Positions 25,749-35,307 are shown, numbered from the stretch's first letter. The stretch: 64,000 bases of DNA from Neobacillus thermocopriae (GCF_010975035.1 NZ_JAAIUV010000004.1:124001-188000); one strand, 5' to 3'. The notes: generated by a model not told the origin, from the letters alone. Program-made: numbers and translations.

Positions 25749-25753
25749 TCGTT

Positions 25754-26755
25754 TTATCGATTGATTAAGTATTTTTGGATTAAATTTGAGAGAACAGACA
25801 GGTCTACATTTTGACCACTAATAATTACGGCAACATCACCGTCTTGATGAGGAATTTTTTTACCTAACACGGCAGCAATTCCTGTTGCTGCTGCCCCTTC
25901 CATGATCATTCGATGTTTGTCCATCATAAATGCCATACTATATCCAATCTCTTCTTCCGGGATGAGCAAACATTCGTCCATATATTTTTGGACCATCTCA
26001 AATGTGTATTGATTATCAAGTCCAATTCCACCTAATAAACTATCCGCTAGTGTCTCACTTTCTTCCATCTCTATTGGTTTCCCAGATTTTAAACTTTCGT
26101 ACATGACCGCTGAATATTCCATTGAGACCCCTGTCACGCGAATCGCTTGATCATTGGATTTTAATGCCAATCCAATACCAGACAGTAGTCCACCACCTGA
26201 AAGTGGAACAATGACATCTGTCAGATGAGGGAGATCTTCCAATAATTCCAATCCAATCGTCCCTTGCCCCGCAATGACATAAGGATCATCAAATGGCTGA
26301 ATGACAGTCAATCCTCTCTCCTTCTCAAGCTCATAACAGCGTATTCCAGCTTCATCTTGACTTTCTCCAACGATTTCAATTTTCGCACCTAACCTTTTTA
26401 ATGAATCCACTTTGGCTTTAGGTACACGATTGGAGATACAAACTACTGCCTCAATCCCCAACTTTTGGGCCACATAAGCTACAGCCATGCCATGGTTTCC
26501 TGTTGAAAAAGTAGCCACACCTAATCTTTTTTCTTCCTCACTTAAACTAAGGATCTTATTGGCAGCCCCTCTTACTTTAAAAGCACCTATTTCATGAATG
26601 TTTTCTAGTTTCAAATATACATTACGCCCCAATTTTTCAGACAAAATAGAAGAATACAAGACGGGTGTCCGATTTACTATAGAATGGATTCTTTTTCTTG
26701 CATCCCAAACATCTCGTATCGTTACCTTTTTCTTTTGCAGTTTCGTTTGATACAA
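25754..26755 (-). CDS. eutB: Hydroxyectoine utilization dehydratase EutB (threonine dehydratase family)
   Basis: A 333-residue fold-type-II PLP enzyme of the threonine/serine dehydratase group. The PLP-lysine lies in AFKVRGAANKI near residue 62, and the phosphate loop is SGGGLLSGIG near residue 195. There is no C-terminal ACT domain, so it is not the isoleucine-biosynthetic enzyme. EutB is thought to remove the hydroxyl of the hydroxyectoine-derived amino acid as water. The start is TTG 26755 after GGAGGAGGGAGTTTC. It is the last gene of the right-hand arm, 135 bases after the M20 gene, with its own candidate operator in that gap. Confidence 0.83.
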   Translation of the reverse strand: MYQTKLQKKKVTIRDVWDARKRIHSIVNRTPVLYSSILSEKLGRNVYLKLENIHEIGAFKVRGAANKILSLSEEEKRLGVATFSTGNHGMAVAYVAQKLGIEAVVCISNRVPKAKVDSLKRLGAKIEIVGESQDEAGIRCYELEKERGLTVIQPFDDPYVIAGQGTIGLELLEDLPHLTDVIVPLSGGGLLSGIGLALKSNDQAIRVTGVSMEYSAVMYESLKSGKPIEMEESETLADSLLGGIGLDNQYTFEMVQKYMDECLLIPEEEIGYSMAFMMDKHRMIMEGAAATGIAAVLGKKIPHQDGDVAVIISGQNVDLSVLSNLIQKYLINR

Positions 26756-26858
26756 GAAACTCCCTCCTCCCTTTTAACATTAGCTCTTTACATTCCATAC
26801 TAAATTCTTACTCTCGTAAGATCAATTGCCAAAACTGTCTATAATAATGGGCCGCTTT

Positions 26859-26878
26859 TCATACAATTTTTGCAAGGA
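26859..26878. promoter_or_regulatory. Candidate operator upstream of eutB
   Basis: TCATACAATTT here is identical to the first 11 bases of the site at 31286-31302. The second half (TTGCAAGGA) is diverged. It lies in the gap between the M20 gene and eutB, where an extra promoter for eutB could be. Confidence 0.35.
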
Positions 26879-26890
26879 AGTCCGTACTAG

Positions 26891-28093
26891 CTATTTCAAT
26901 TCTTTCTTCCTATCAAAATAATCAAACGCAAGTTGGCAAAACCATTGGGCTGCCTTAGGTAACACGCTTTCGTCAATTTGGAATCGAGGGTGGTGATGAG
27001 GATAGACAGGTTTGTTTGGAACTTGAGCACCTACAAAACAAAAAGCTCCAGGAATTTCCTTAAGATAATAGGAAAAATCCTCACCAGCCATGTTCGGTTT
27101 CATGATCCCTGTATTGTTACGTCCAAACACCTTTGCAGCCGTTTCTAAGATGAAATCGACTTCATTCTTGTGATTTTCGACTGGCGGATAGCCATATTGA
27201 TAATCGAGATGTATTTTCGCTCCATACATGTTAGCAAAACCTGTTGTTAATTCTTCCAGCTTTTTATACAGTGTTTCTCTTATCTCAGGTAAAAAACTGC
27301 GGACAGTTCCTTCTAAAACAGCTTTGTTCGCAATAATATTAAATGCTGTACCAGATGAAAATTTTCCAAAAGTAATGACCCCTGCTTCCAATGGATCGAT
27401 TTGGCGGCTGATGATTTGCTGGGATGCCATCACGAGATGAGAGGCTAAGACAATGGAATCAATCGTTTTATGCGGCATCCCGCCATGTCCACCTTTCCCT
27501 TCAATTTCAATGATAAACCGATCGGCTGCAGCCATCATAGGACCGTAGCATGTTCGAAAAGTCCCAGAAGGCAGCTCGGACCATAAATGTAATCCAAATA
27601 TAGCCTCCACTCCTTCTAAGACACCTTCTTGAATCATCCCTTTGGCACCGCCTGGATTTATTTCTTCTGCAGGCTGAAAAATGAATCGGACATTACCTTT
27701 TAATCGTTCCTTTTGAAAAGATAATAATTTTGCTACTCCTAATAAAATGGCTGTATGTCCATCATGACCACATGCATGCATAACACCAGGAATTTGGGAT
27801 GCAAAAGGTAAATCCGTTTCCTCTTGAATGGGCAAGGCATCCATATCTGCCCGAAAGGCAATCATTGGTTCTGCTTCATCCACTATTAAATCGGCTGTAA
27901 CTCCATAACCATTTACATGTTCTCTCACCTTTAATCCACAAGCCCGTAAATATTCTGCCACCTTTTTTGATGTTCGCTCTTCCTCAAAAGAAAGTTCAGG
28001 ATATTGGTGAAAATCCCGTCTAAGCTCAATCATTTCTTCTGTTACCTTTTTGTAAACACCATCCATCATCATTGAATTCACTCTAATCACCAT
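26891..28093 (-). CDS. M20 amidohydrolase (copy 2)
   Basis: A 400-residue zinc-dependent amidohydrolase with the same signatures as the protein at 18849-20102: AFRADMDALPI, HACGHDGHTAILLG, FIFQPAEEINPGGA, EGKGGHGGMPH and MAGEDFSYY...HHPRF. It is a diverged paralogue, not a recent copy. It may deacylate the second (hydroxylated) product or another N-acyl amino acid. The start is unclear: ATG 28093 has no good ribosome binding site, and ATGs near 28072 are alternatives. It lies between etfA and eutB. Confidence 0.8.
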   Translation of the reverse strand: MVIRVNSMMMDGVYKKVTEEMIELRRDFHQYPELSFEEERTSKKVAEYLRACGLKVREHVNGYGVTADLIVDEAEPMIAFRADMDALPIQEETDLPFASQIPGVMHACGHDGHTAILLGVAKLLSFQKERLKGNVRFIFQPAEEINPGGAKGMIQEGVLEGVEAIFGLHLWSELPSGTFRTCYGPMMAAADRFIIEIEGKGGHGGMPHKTIDSIVLASHLVMASQQIISRQIDPLEAGVITFGKFSSGTAFNIIANKAVLEGTVRSFLPEIRETLYKKLEELTTGFANMYGAKIHLDYQYGYPPVENHKNEVDFILETAAKVFGRNNTGIMKPNMAGEDFSYYLKEIPGAFCFVGAQVPNKPVYPHHHPRFQIDESVLPKAAQWFCQLAFDYFDRKKELK

Positions 28094-28123
28094 CCATAAT
28101 TGAAATTCGCTACTGAATCCTTT

Positions 28124-28154
28124 TAGGGGCTGGTACTACACGCACCAGCCCCTA
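28124..28154 (-). other. Strong hairpin between etfA and the M20 gene
   Basis: TAGGGGCTGGT pairs with ACCAGCCCCTA, 11 bp without mismatch around a nine-base loop. There is no T run after it on the minus strand, so it is probably a processing, stability or attenuation element rather than a full terminator. Confidence 0.65.
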
Positions 28155-28164
28155 CTAAATGTAT

Positions 28165-29145
28165 TTATCCAGTCACCACTTGATTCTCAGCAAATACTTT
28201 CTTAAATTCTTCGGTTAAAAGTGGAACCACTTCAAATAAATCACCGACAATACCATAATCCGCAATGTGGAAAATATTCGCTTCCGGATCTTTATTAATG
28301 GCCACGATAACCTTTGAACTAGACATTCCAGCTAGATGCTGGATCGCTCCGGAAATACCACATGCAATATATAAATCAGGTGTGACTACTTTACCGGTTT
28401 GACCAATTTGTAATGAATAGTCACAATATCCTGCGTCACACGCTGCACGTGAAGCCCCAACTGCCCCTCCAAGTACATCTGCCAATTCTTGCAATGGCTT
28501 AAATCCTTCAGCACTTTTGACGCCCCGACCTCCTGCTACAATAATTTTTGCCTCTGACAAATCGACTTTACCGGAAGTTTTTTTCACAATATCTTTTACC
28601 ATCGTTCGTAAATCTTTGAGCTCCGCTAAAATCTTAAATGTTTCACCAGCTGCCTGATTTTCTTTCGCCTCAATATTATTAGGGCGAATGGTTGCCATTA
28701 CAATTCCATTCGTCACTTCCTTCTTTTGGAATGCTTTTCCTGAATAAATTGGTCTTGTAAAAATGATTTTTTCTCCCACTTCTACATCAATACAATCTGA
28801 AATGAGAGCAGCGTTCAAGCGTACAGCCACTCGTGGTAAAAGATCTTTACCGACCGATGTATGACCGGTTAACACCACTTCTGGCTGTACTTCTTCGATA
28901 ACTTTTAACAATGCTTGCTTAAATCCATCAGGGGTATACCGGTTTAATTCTGCATTTTCGACTAAATAAATTTTTTGTGCACCAAATTTGGCCAGTTCTT
29001 CCCTGAATTTTTCTCCATCACTCCCAAATATACAAGCATTAATTTCTCCACCATTGGCGATTTTTCCTGCAACAGTTAATACTTCCAATGAAACATTTCT
29101 GAGTTTTCCATTTTTTGTTTCAGCCAAAACGAGTACTTTTTTCAT
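28165..29145 (-). CDS. etfA: Electron transfer flavoprotein alpha subunit
   Basis: A 326-residue ETF alpha (FixB-type) subunit. The C-terminal FAD-binding region is clear: [53 protein letters not shown] and [12 protein letters not shown]. With EtfB it accepts electrons from an acyl-CoA or amine dehydrogenase and passes them to quinone by way of ETF:quinone oxidoreductase. GGGAGGAGAAGCGA precedes the ATG. Only 15 bases separate it from etfB, and the FAD oxidoreductase lies upstream, so it is a dedicated ETF for that enzyme rather than the housekeeping copy. Confidence 0.95.
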   Translation of the reverse strand: MKKVLVLAETKNGKLRNVSLEVLTVAGKIANGGEINACIFGSDGEKFREELAKFGAQKIYLVENAELNRYTPDGFKQALLKVIEEVQPEVVLTGHTSVGKDLLPRVAVRLNAALISDCIDVEVGEKIIFTRPIYSGKAFQKKEVTNGIVMATIRPNNIEAKENQAAGETFKILAELKDLRTMVKDIVKKTSGKVDLSEAKIIVAGGRGVKSAEGFKPLQELADVLGGAVGASRAACDAGYCDYSLQIGQTGKVVTPDLYIACGISGAIQHLAGMSSSKVIVAINKDPEANIFHIADYGIVGDLFEVVPLLTEEFKKVFAENQVVTG

Positions 29146-29160
29146 TCGCTTCTCCTCCCT

Positions 29161-29934
29161 TTATATCACTTTCGCTTCATGACAGAGCAGTTGAACTAAT
29201 TCCTCTACCTGATTCGAAAGATCCCCTTTAAGGATCCGACCTGATGGTTTTTTCTTTGGTAAATAACACTCTACAATTTTGGATAATGGTTGAAGAAGTT
29301 CCTCTTCTATATCTAAATCCTCCATACTTAGTTTTTGGATCGGTTTTTTCTTTGCTTTCATAATTCCCGGTAGTGAAGGATAACGAGGTTCATTTAACCC
29401 CTGTTGGGCAGTAACTAAAATGGGCAAAGATGACTCGATGATTTCCACATCCCCTTCTGCATCCCGTTCTGCCTTAACGTTTTTGCCATCCACTTCAATC
29501 TTTGTAATAGTAGCTATATGGGGGATATTTAAAACTTCCGCTAACCGTGGTCCCACTTGGCTAGCTCCATTATCAACCGACATATTTCCGCCTAATATGA
29601 GATCGAATTCTTTCTCTTTAATGACTGTTGCCAACACATTGGCAATTCCATTTTCATCTAGTTGTACAGCATCCTCCTCCATTTCTACGAGGATGGCATG
29701 ATCCACGCCTATCGCCAATGCCGTCCTAAGTGCACTTTCTGCCTCATCCGTTCCAACCGTAATAACAGTCACGTCTCCTCCATGCTTTTCTTTCAATTTT
29801 ACGGCTTCCTCAATCGCATATTCGTCATAAGGATTAATAATTAATTCCACATTTTCTTTATCAATTACCCCATTTTCAATAACAATTTTTTCTTCGGTAT
29901 CAAACGTTTGTTTCATGATCACAATGATTTTCAT
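29161..29934 (-). CDS. etfB: Electron transfer flavoprotein beta subunit
   Basis: A 257-residue ETF beta (FixA-type) subunit. Typical stretches are MKIIVIMKQTFDTEEK, INPYDEYAIEEAVKLKE near residue 33, and GGNMSVDNGASQVGPRLAE near residue 115. It binds AMP and forms a heterodimer with EtfA. AAAGGGGTTTATGCTGA lies before the ATG. It follows the FAD oxidoreductase by 34 bases and precedes etfA by 15, making an oxidoreductase-etfB-etfA unit in the ectoine island. Confidence 0.95.
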   Translation of the reverse strand: MKIIVIMKQTFDTEEKIVIENGVIDKENVELIINPYDEYAIEEAVKLKEKHGGDVTVITVGTDEAESALRTALAIGVDHAILVEMEEDAVQLDENGIANVLATVIKEKEFDLILGGNMSVDNGASQVGPRLAEVLNIPHIATITKIEVDGKNVKAERDAEGDVEIIESSLPILVTAQQGLNEPRYPSLPGIMKAKKKPIQKLSMEDLDIEEELLQPLSKIVECYLPKKKPSGRILKGDLSNQVEELVQLLCHEAKVI

Positions 29935-29968
29935 TCAGCATAAACCCCTTTCATAGGATAAACTTCTT

Positions 29969-31195
29969 TTACACATGTCGATTAACAGTCGTGGTATATG
30001 GATGTTCCGGTTCAAGCAAATCATTTTCTTCAAATCGGGTTAATCGGAAAGGTGCTAGATCAATGCCTTTTTGTCGGCTTTTTCCTTCTAATACTAAATC
30101 GGCAGTCAATTTTCCAACACTAGGGGTTATTTTGAAGCCATGACCGCTAAACCCCGTACATAGGAAGATCCCTTCTATTGGTGTTGAACTAATAAAAGGA
30201 ATTCCATCTGGCGTTATTTCATAAGCGGCAGAATAACTGGATATTAATTTGGATTGCACAAGAGTTGGAAAACAACTGAGAAATTTTACGATCGCCTTTT
30301 CAATCGCCTCTTCTGTTGCGTGTCTAGGATAATTTCCAGCATCATAATCCGCCGGATCAATATATTGTGGATTAGCATGATCGGCATTTCCTAATAAAAG
30401 ATGGCCACTACTCACCTCAGGCTTAATATATTGGTCATGTTTAAAATCTCCAAAGGAAGGAACCCTGCCCATATATGTACCTGGGGATATATAAACAAGT
30501 TGTGCCCGTTGTCCTTTGACAGGTACATTGACCCCTACATTCTTCATCAAATGATGGGCTCCGATTCCAGCGGCTACAATAAGACAGGAAGAGAAAACCG
30601 TATGGCCATCAACCGTTTCAACCCCTACCACTTTACTACCATCTTCACTTGTAATCACTCGATGAACACCGCAATACTGCTTAATTTTAACCCCTAATGC
30701 CCTTGCCGCATCTGCATACGCTTGATTCGTAAGAACCGGATCGCCATATCCACCTTCGGGTTCAAAGGCAAATGCTCCAAATTGATCAGTATCCAGTTGC
30801 GGCCAAATTTCTTTTTTTACTTCTTCTTTTGAGACAATTCTTGTATTTACCCCGTTGCTTTGCTGCATTTTGACATTCTTTTTTAATGTTTCAATATTTT
30901 CTTCATCAACACCAAACATGTACCCTACTGGCTGATAGCCAACATCATTTCCCAAAATCTCTTTTGCATGTTTAAACGTTTCTAAACTTTGCACAGCCAT
31001 CCTTGTTAAAATTGGATAACTATAATGACCGCGAAGAACACCACTAGATTGTCCCGTTGCCCCTGAACCTATTGCATTTTTCTCTAAAACTACAATGTTT
31101 TTTATTCCTCTTTTAGCAAGTTCATAGGCTGTACTACACCCCATTAGTCCTGCACCAATAATGACAACATCAGCAGTTTGCGGCAGACTGGTCAT
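29969..31195 (-). CDS. FAD-dependent amine/amino-acid oxidoreductase (DAO family)
   Basis: A 408-residue flavoprotein of the D-amino-acid oxidase / sarcosine oxidase beta family. The FAD-binding motif VIIGAGLMGCSTAYELA is at the N-terminus, and the GATGQSSGVLRGHY segment follows; near the C-terminus EITPDGIPFI and CTGFSGHGFKITPSVGKL complete the fold. It oxidises a C-N bond of an amino acid or amine. Its neighbours are etfB and etfA, so it is likely a dehydrogenase that passes electrons to ETF instead of oxygen. In this island its substrate could be diaminobutyrate or a related compound. ATG 31195 with AAAGGTGG upstream is chosen over TTG 31216. Confidence 0.85.
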   Translation of the reverse strand: MTSLPQTADVVIIGAGLMGCSTAYELAKRGIKNIVVLEKNAIGSGATGQSSGVLRGHYSYPILTRMAVQSLETFKHAKEILGNDVGYQPVGYMFGVDEENIETLKKNVKMQQSNGVNTRIVSKEEVKKEIWPQLDTDQFGAFAFEPEGGYGDPVLTNQAYADAARALGVKIKQYCGVHRVITSEDGSKVVGVETVDGHTVFSSCLIVAAGIGAHHLMKNVGVNVPVKGQRAQLVYISPGTYMGRVPSFGDFKHDQYIKPEVSSGHLLLGNADHANPQYIDPADYDAGNYPRHATEEAIEKAIVKFLSCFPTLVQSKLISSYSAAYEITPDGIPFISSTPIEGIFLCTGFSGHGFKITPSVGKLTADLVLEGKSRQKGIDLAPFRLTRFEENDLLEPEHPYTTTVNRHV

Positions 31196-31285
31196 TTTTT
31201 GTTCCCACCTTTCCAAACGATTAATATTAACTAATAATTTTAAATTTTCTAAATAAATGATATACTTAAGCTTAAAAGCGCGTCA

Positions 31286-31302
31286 TCATACAATTTGTTG
31301 GA
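31286..31302. promoter_or_regulatory. Candidate operator before the FAD oxidoreductase operon
   Basis: TCATACAATTTGTTGGA, read in reverse complement, matches the palindrome at 24447-24463 in 15 of 17 positions. It lies about 90 bases upstream of the start at 31195. Confidence 0.55.
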
Positions 31303-31349
31303 ACTATTTTAAAAAATTACGACAGTTTTAAACCTGATATGGCACTTAA

Positions 31350-31382
31350 AAATAAAAACAGAGGGTGCCAGACCCTCTGTTT
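31350..31382 (-). terminator. Terminator of the second pucR gene
   Basis: On the minus strand ACAGAGGGT pairs with ACCCTCTGT and is followed by TTTTTATTTTT. Confidence 0.85.
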
Positions 31383-31501
31383 GTTTATTCTATCTATTGT
31401 CTGTTGATTTCTGTCATTGGACTACTTTTTCCTCGAACTCTACTAGAATATTTCCAATACATCTTCTCAGAGTCCTTCATTTTTTGGACCTTTTAGGTTA
31501 A

Positions 31502-33184
31502 CTATTCTGTCTCTCCGTACTGCCATAATTTAATGCTTAATTCCAAAAGAAAGCGATCTTCGGGATTAAAGAGTGATAGTTTGGTAAGGGCTTCAATTTT
31601 CCGCAATCGATAAAGAAGAGTGTGGCGGTGCAAATGTAAATCCCTTGCTGTTTGGCTCGTTTTCCCTTGATTTTTATTATAGACCATGATTGTCTCTATT
31701 AGGTTCGCATTTTTTTGTTTATCGTATTCGACCAGTGCTTTGATCGTTTGGTTTACAATTTCTCTCATTTCTTTATCTTTGGCAAACCTTGATAATGCCC
31801 GTTCCATCCTTGTCTCATCAAAGCTTACACAACAACCGGCTCCTTCTTTTATTCTTCCTATTTCTAACGCCGTTTGAGCATCTTTGTAACTATCTGCAAA
31901 TCTCGTTTCACCTTCATGACAACGACCAATCCCCCAAGATAAGAGAAGACCAGGTACGGTTTTATTTAAACGTTTTGTTAATAGAGCATGAAAATTGTAA
32001 ACCATTTCATTTATAAGAGCGGCGGAAGATTCAAGGAACACTATAATGTTATTGCTATGGCTAGTGATCATGGTCTTTCGCTTAATACTCGCAGCAACTT
32101 GGGTAATCTCATCCTGAATATAATGAAAGATACTATCCTTCCATTCTACAAATGATAGAGCTGTTCTCCCCTTTTGGTATTGTTCCCAAAGGTTTTCTGG
32201 TGTTCCAATTAAACAAACATACGGCAACTCTAATGTATATCCATGTGATCGAGCAAGGGAAATTTTTTGATCCCAGTTTATATCATTCTCATTCGCAAGA
32301 TTCCATACAAAATCTCCTCTGAGCTTCAATTTTGTTTCTTCAATCGCATGTTCGCGGTTAAACCACATAGCTAATACAGTAGAGGCATGTTCAAGAATTC
32401 TCAGAGACTGCTGAGAGAGTGGAGATTCTATTGGTAATTCATCTTTCCATCCAATGATTAAATATCCTTGAACACGATTTGCCGTTTGGATGGGAAAGAG
32501 TAAGAAATGGTCATTCAAAACTTGCATATTTTCATAACTATTTTGTATTGGATTAGAACGATCCCGAAATAATGTGAACGTACCAATAGGATTTGATGCT
32601 AAATAATGATTCCATTGTTCCACCATACCTCGGGCATTCGAACTTTTTCCTTTTATATTCCCGTTTTTATCTGCAATGATGAGTGGAAACCCAAGCTTTT
32701 CGCCTAATAAATTTGCCATCTTAGATAGACTATGATTTCCGAGAATCATATTTAACAAAGTATGTTGAATATTTTCAGCGACTTTTAATTCTTGGTCTTC
32801 GGTTTTGTGGATTTCATTCATGATAGAGTGGACAATTTCTGCAAAACGTAATTCCCACGGTAATTCTATAATTGGAAATTCTTTTTCTTCGGCAAATTCC
32901 AGAACACTCTCAGGAATTTTTACTATATATTTTCCTGTTGCAATGGCTAGGGCGGAAGCACCAGAGTCAAATACACTTTCTACAAATTGGTGAAAGACTT
33001 TCATATTATTTCCCGCACCTGCACCCGTGTTAAGGACCAACTCATTTTTACGAATATAATTTTCTACCGGAATATCCATGACAGAAACCCATTCTACTGG
33101 CTGTTTGTCGACTTTATGTTTGGCAGTTCTTACTTTCGCCCCTTTTATGATATCCAATTCTAACACCTTTTGTACCGTCAACAC
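31502..33184 (-). CDS. PucR/CdaR-type transcriptional regulator 2
   Basis: A 560-residue paralogue of the regulator at 22619-24307. The N-terminal PucR domain carries VEWVSVMDIPVENYIRKNE, and the C-terminal helix-turn-helix is seen as KTSQTARDLHLHRHTLLYRL. The start is GTG 33184 or the TTG that follows, with GGGGGTAAGGAATC upstream. It is transcribed toward the FAD oxidoreductase/ETF operon but ends at its own terminator, and it is divergent from ehuB. The two regulators suggest that the two arms answer to different inducers. Confidence 0.87.
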   Translation of the reverse strand: MLTVQKVLELDIIKGAKVRTAKHKVDKQPVEWVSVMDIPVENYIRKNELVLNTGAGAGNNMKVFHQFVESVFDSGASALAIATGKYIVKIPESVLEFAEEKEFPIIELPWELRFAEIVHSIMNEIHKTEDQELKVAENIQHTLLNMILGNHSLSKMANLLGEKLGFPLIIADKNGNIKGKSSNARGMVEQWNHYLASNPIGTFTLFRDRSNPIQNSYENMQVLNDHFLLFPIQTANRVQGYLIIGWKDELPIESPLSQQSLRILEHASTVLAMWFNREHAIEETKLKLRGDFVWNLANENDINWDQKISLARSHGYTLELPYVCLIGTPENLWEQYQKGRTALSFVEWKDSIFHYIQDEITQVAASIKRKTMITSHSNNIIVFLESSAALINEMVYNFHALLTKRLNKTVPGLLLSWGIGRCHEGETRFADSYKDAQTALEIGRIKEGAGCCVSFDETRMERALSRFAKDKEMREIVNQTIKALVEYDKQKNANLIETIMVYNKNQGKTSQTARDLHLHRHTLLYRLRKIEALTKLSLFNPEDRFLLELSIKLWQYGETE

Positions 33185-33529
33185 GATTCCTTACCCCCGT
33201 TATTCATTGGAATAGACTAGTACAATAATACTTCTAATAAAAGTTCAATATTTTTTAAAATTTTACACTATTAAAAATTTAACATCAATAATATCCATTG
33301 GTTGTCCGATTTCAAATTGTATAAAAAATAGCTTGATAATTTCGACATTATGGACATAGCCAATAAAAATAATTAAAGGTTAAACTTATTTATATTCTAA
33401 AAAATCAGAAAATAAGGAGGGGTATTCTGTTCTAATTAGATCTTTTTTACTAATTAATAAAAAGGAAGCACTTCAAAGAGTCGTCCTCAAGTTGTGAGAA
33501 ATTCATTACTAATTATTAGGGGGCTTGAG
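33185..33529. other. Divergent intergenic region pucR2-ehuB
   Basis: About 345 AT-rich bases without a gene. It holds the CAAATTGTATAA site at 33312-33325. Promoters for both flanking genes must lie here, but none matches the consensus well, which would fit activator-dependent promoters. Confidence 0.5.
33312..33325. promoter_or_regulatory. Candidate operator, TTCAAATTGTATAA
   Basis: It shares TTCAAATTGTA with the site at 24416-24430 and CAAATTGTAT with the reverse complement of the site at 31286-31302. Confidence 0.45.
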
Positions 33530-34414
33530 ATGAAGAAACGATTTTATTTGTTAACCATTTTTCTACTATTATTATTGTCCGCATGTGGGACAAGTCCTTC
33601 TTCGAGTGAGGAATCCAAAGGGAATACTTCCTTGTCTACATTAGAAAAAGCGAAGAAGGAAGGTTCCATAACGATAGGATTTGCCAATGAAAAACCGTTT
33701 GCCTATCAAGATGAAAATGGGAAATTAACAGGAGAAGCTGTAGAAGTTGCAAGAGCAGTCTTGAAGAATTTAGGAATCAATGAAATGAAAGGGGTACTGA
33801 CCGAGTTTGGTTCATTAATCCCTGGCCTTAATGCAAAACGGTTTGATATGATCACTGCTGGAATGTATATAACTCCAGAACGTTGTGAAGAAGTGATTTT
33901 TGCGAATCCTGAATATACACTTGGTGCCGCCTTAGGTGTAAAGGCAAATAACCCATTGAATCTAAAAAGCTATGAAGATATCAAGTCCAATCCAAACGCG
34001 AAAGTTGGTGTAATGGCTGGAGCCATCGAGCATAATTACTTAAAAGATTCAGGAATTCCTGAAAAACAAATTTCGATCGTTCCTGATATTCCTTCCGCCA
34101 TCTCAGCGCTCCTTTCCGGTCGAGTAGATGCCGTTACAATGACCGGTCCATCATTAGAGGCCATGTTAGAAAGTGCAAACAGTAAAGAGATTGTAAGAGT
34201 CAAAGATTTTGAGCAGCCGATTATTAATGGCAATCCTATTCAAGGATATGGAGCATCTGCTTTCCGCAAAGAAGATACTGAATTTCGTGATGCGTTTAAT
34301 GCAGAACTTCAAAAATTAAAAGAATCCGGAGAATTGCTAAAGATCATTGAACCATTCGGATTTACGGAAAACGAGCTTCCAGGTGAAACGACTGCGGACG
34401 AGCTTTGTAAATGA
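33530..34414 (+). CDS. ehuB: Ectoine/hydroxyectoine-binding lipoprotein EhuB
   Basis: A 294-residue solute-binding protein of family 3. The signal peptide ends in the lipobox LLSACG, so it is anchored outside the membrane by a lipidated Cys. The mature part follows EhuB closely: FANEKPFAYQDENGKLTGEA, LTEFGSLIPGL, RFDMITAGMYITPERCE and EPFGFTENELP. It delivers ectoine or 5-hydroxyectoine to EhuCD. GGGGG lies before ATG 33530; the frame extends upstream to 33494 without a better start. Unusually, it is on the plus strand, convergent with ehuA, instead of in the ehuCDA operon. Confidence 0.93.
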   Translation: MKKRFYLLTIFLLLLLSACGTSPSSSEESKGNTSLSTLEKAKKEGSITIGFANEKPFAYQDENGKLTGEAVEVARAVLKNLGINEMKGVLTEFGSLIPGLNAKRFDMITAGMYITPERCEEVIFANPEYTLGAALGVKANNPLNLKSYEDIKSNPNAKVGVMAGAIEHNYLKDSGIPEKQISIVPDIPSAISALLSGRVDAVTMTGPSLEAMLESANSKEIVRVKDFEQPIINGNPIQGYGASAFRKEDTEFRDAFNAELQKLKESGELLKIIEPFGFTENELPGETTADELCK

Positions 34415-34433
34415 TGATAAAAGTTTTAACACC

Positions 34434-34466
34434 AAATCCCCTATGCAATCAGTGCATAGGGGATTT
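34434..34466. terminator. Bidirectional terminator
   Basis: AAATCCCCTATGCA pairs with TGCATAGGGGATTT between the convergent ehuB and ehuA. The stem is 13 bp or more. Confidence 0.88.
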
Positions 34467-34491
34467 GTATTCATTCACCCGTATCAAAATT

Positions 34492-35307
34492 CTATTTTCT
34501 CATTCTCCGTAAAAAGCTTTGTAGCCGTTCACTTTTTGGGTTTTCAAATACTTCTTTAGGCGACCCCTCTTCGATGATTTTTCCTCCATCAGTAAAGACG
34601 ATTCGATCAGCTACATCTTTGGCAAATTCCATTTCATGTGTAACTAGAATCATAGCCATATCTCCTTCAGCGGCGATTTCCCTAATAACATCAAGTACTT
34701 CACCCACTAACTCTGGATCAAGGGCAGAAGTAGGCTCATCAAAAAGCATCACTTTTGGGCGCATAACGAGGGCACGGGCAATAGCCACACGTTGTTGTTG
34801 TCCTCCAGACAATTGAGAAGGATAATTATCTAGTTTAGTTCCTAGCCCTACCTTCTCAAGCATTTCCTTCGCTCTGTCCTCTGCATCTTTGCGATTGACA
34901 CCCAATACTTTCACTTGAGCTTCGGTGCAATTGCGTAAAACAGTCATATGAGGGAAAAGATTAAATTGCTGAAACACCATCCCAATTTGTCCCCTCATTT
35001 TATGTAAGTGTTTCTCATCCGCTTTTATTAATTTTCCTTTTACCTCTTTGTGCCATAGTGGTACCCCATCGATCTCGATGACTCCTGATGTCGGTTCCTC
35101 TAATGTCATTAACAGTCTTATTAATGTCGTTTTACCGGAACCACTTGGTCCAATAATAGCCACTTTTTCTCCTGGATAAACTGAAAAATCTATTTCACGT
35201 AAAACCTTGAGATCACCAAAAGATTTACTTACTTTCTTATACACAACGAAGGGCTTTTCTGTTTGGATCCTTTTCTCGGTTATTTCTTTTGACATGGTTG
35301 TTAACAT
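34492..35307 (-). CDS. ehuA: Ectoine ABC importer ATPase EhuA
   Basis: A 271-residue ATPase of the polar-amino-acid ABC importer class. Walker A is GPSGSGKTT, the signature is LSGGQQQRVA, Walker B is VMLFDEPTSALDP, and the switch His is in LVTHEMEFA. It drives uptake through EhuC and EhuD. Its start overlaps the end of ehuD by seven bases, so translation is coupled. The first 12 or so residues before KPFVVYKKVSKSFGD are variable, and ATG 35295 is an alternative start. Confidence 0.92.
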   Translation of the reverse strand: MLTTMSKEITEKRIQTEKPFVVYKKVSKSFGDLKVLREIDFSVYPGEKVAIIGPSGSGKTTLIRLLMTLEEPTSGVIEIDGVPLWHKEVKGKLIKADEKHLHKMRGQIGMVFQQFNLFPHMTVLRNCTEAQVKVLGVNRKDAEDRAKEMLEKVGLGTKLDNYPSQLSGGQQQRVAIARALVMRPKVMLFDEPTSALDPELVGEVLDVIREIAAEGDMAMILVTHEMEFAKDVADRIVFTDGGKIIEEGSPKEVFENPKSERLQSFLRRMRK

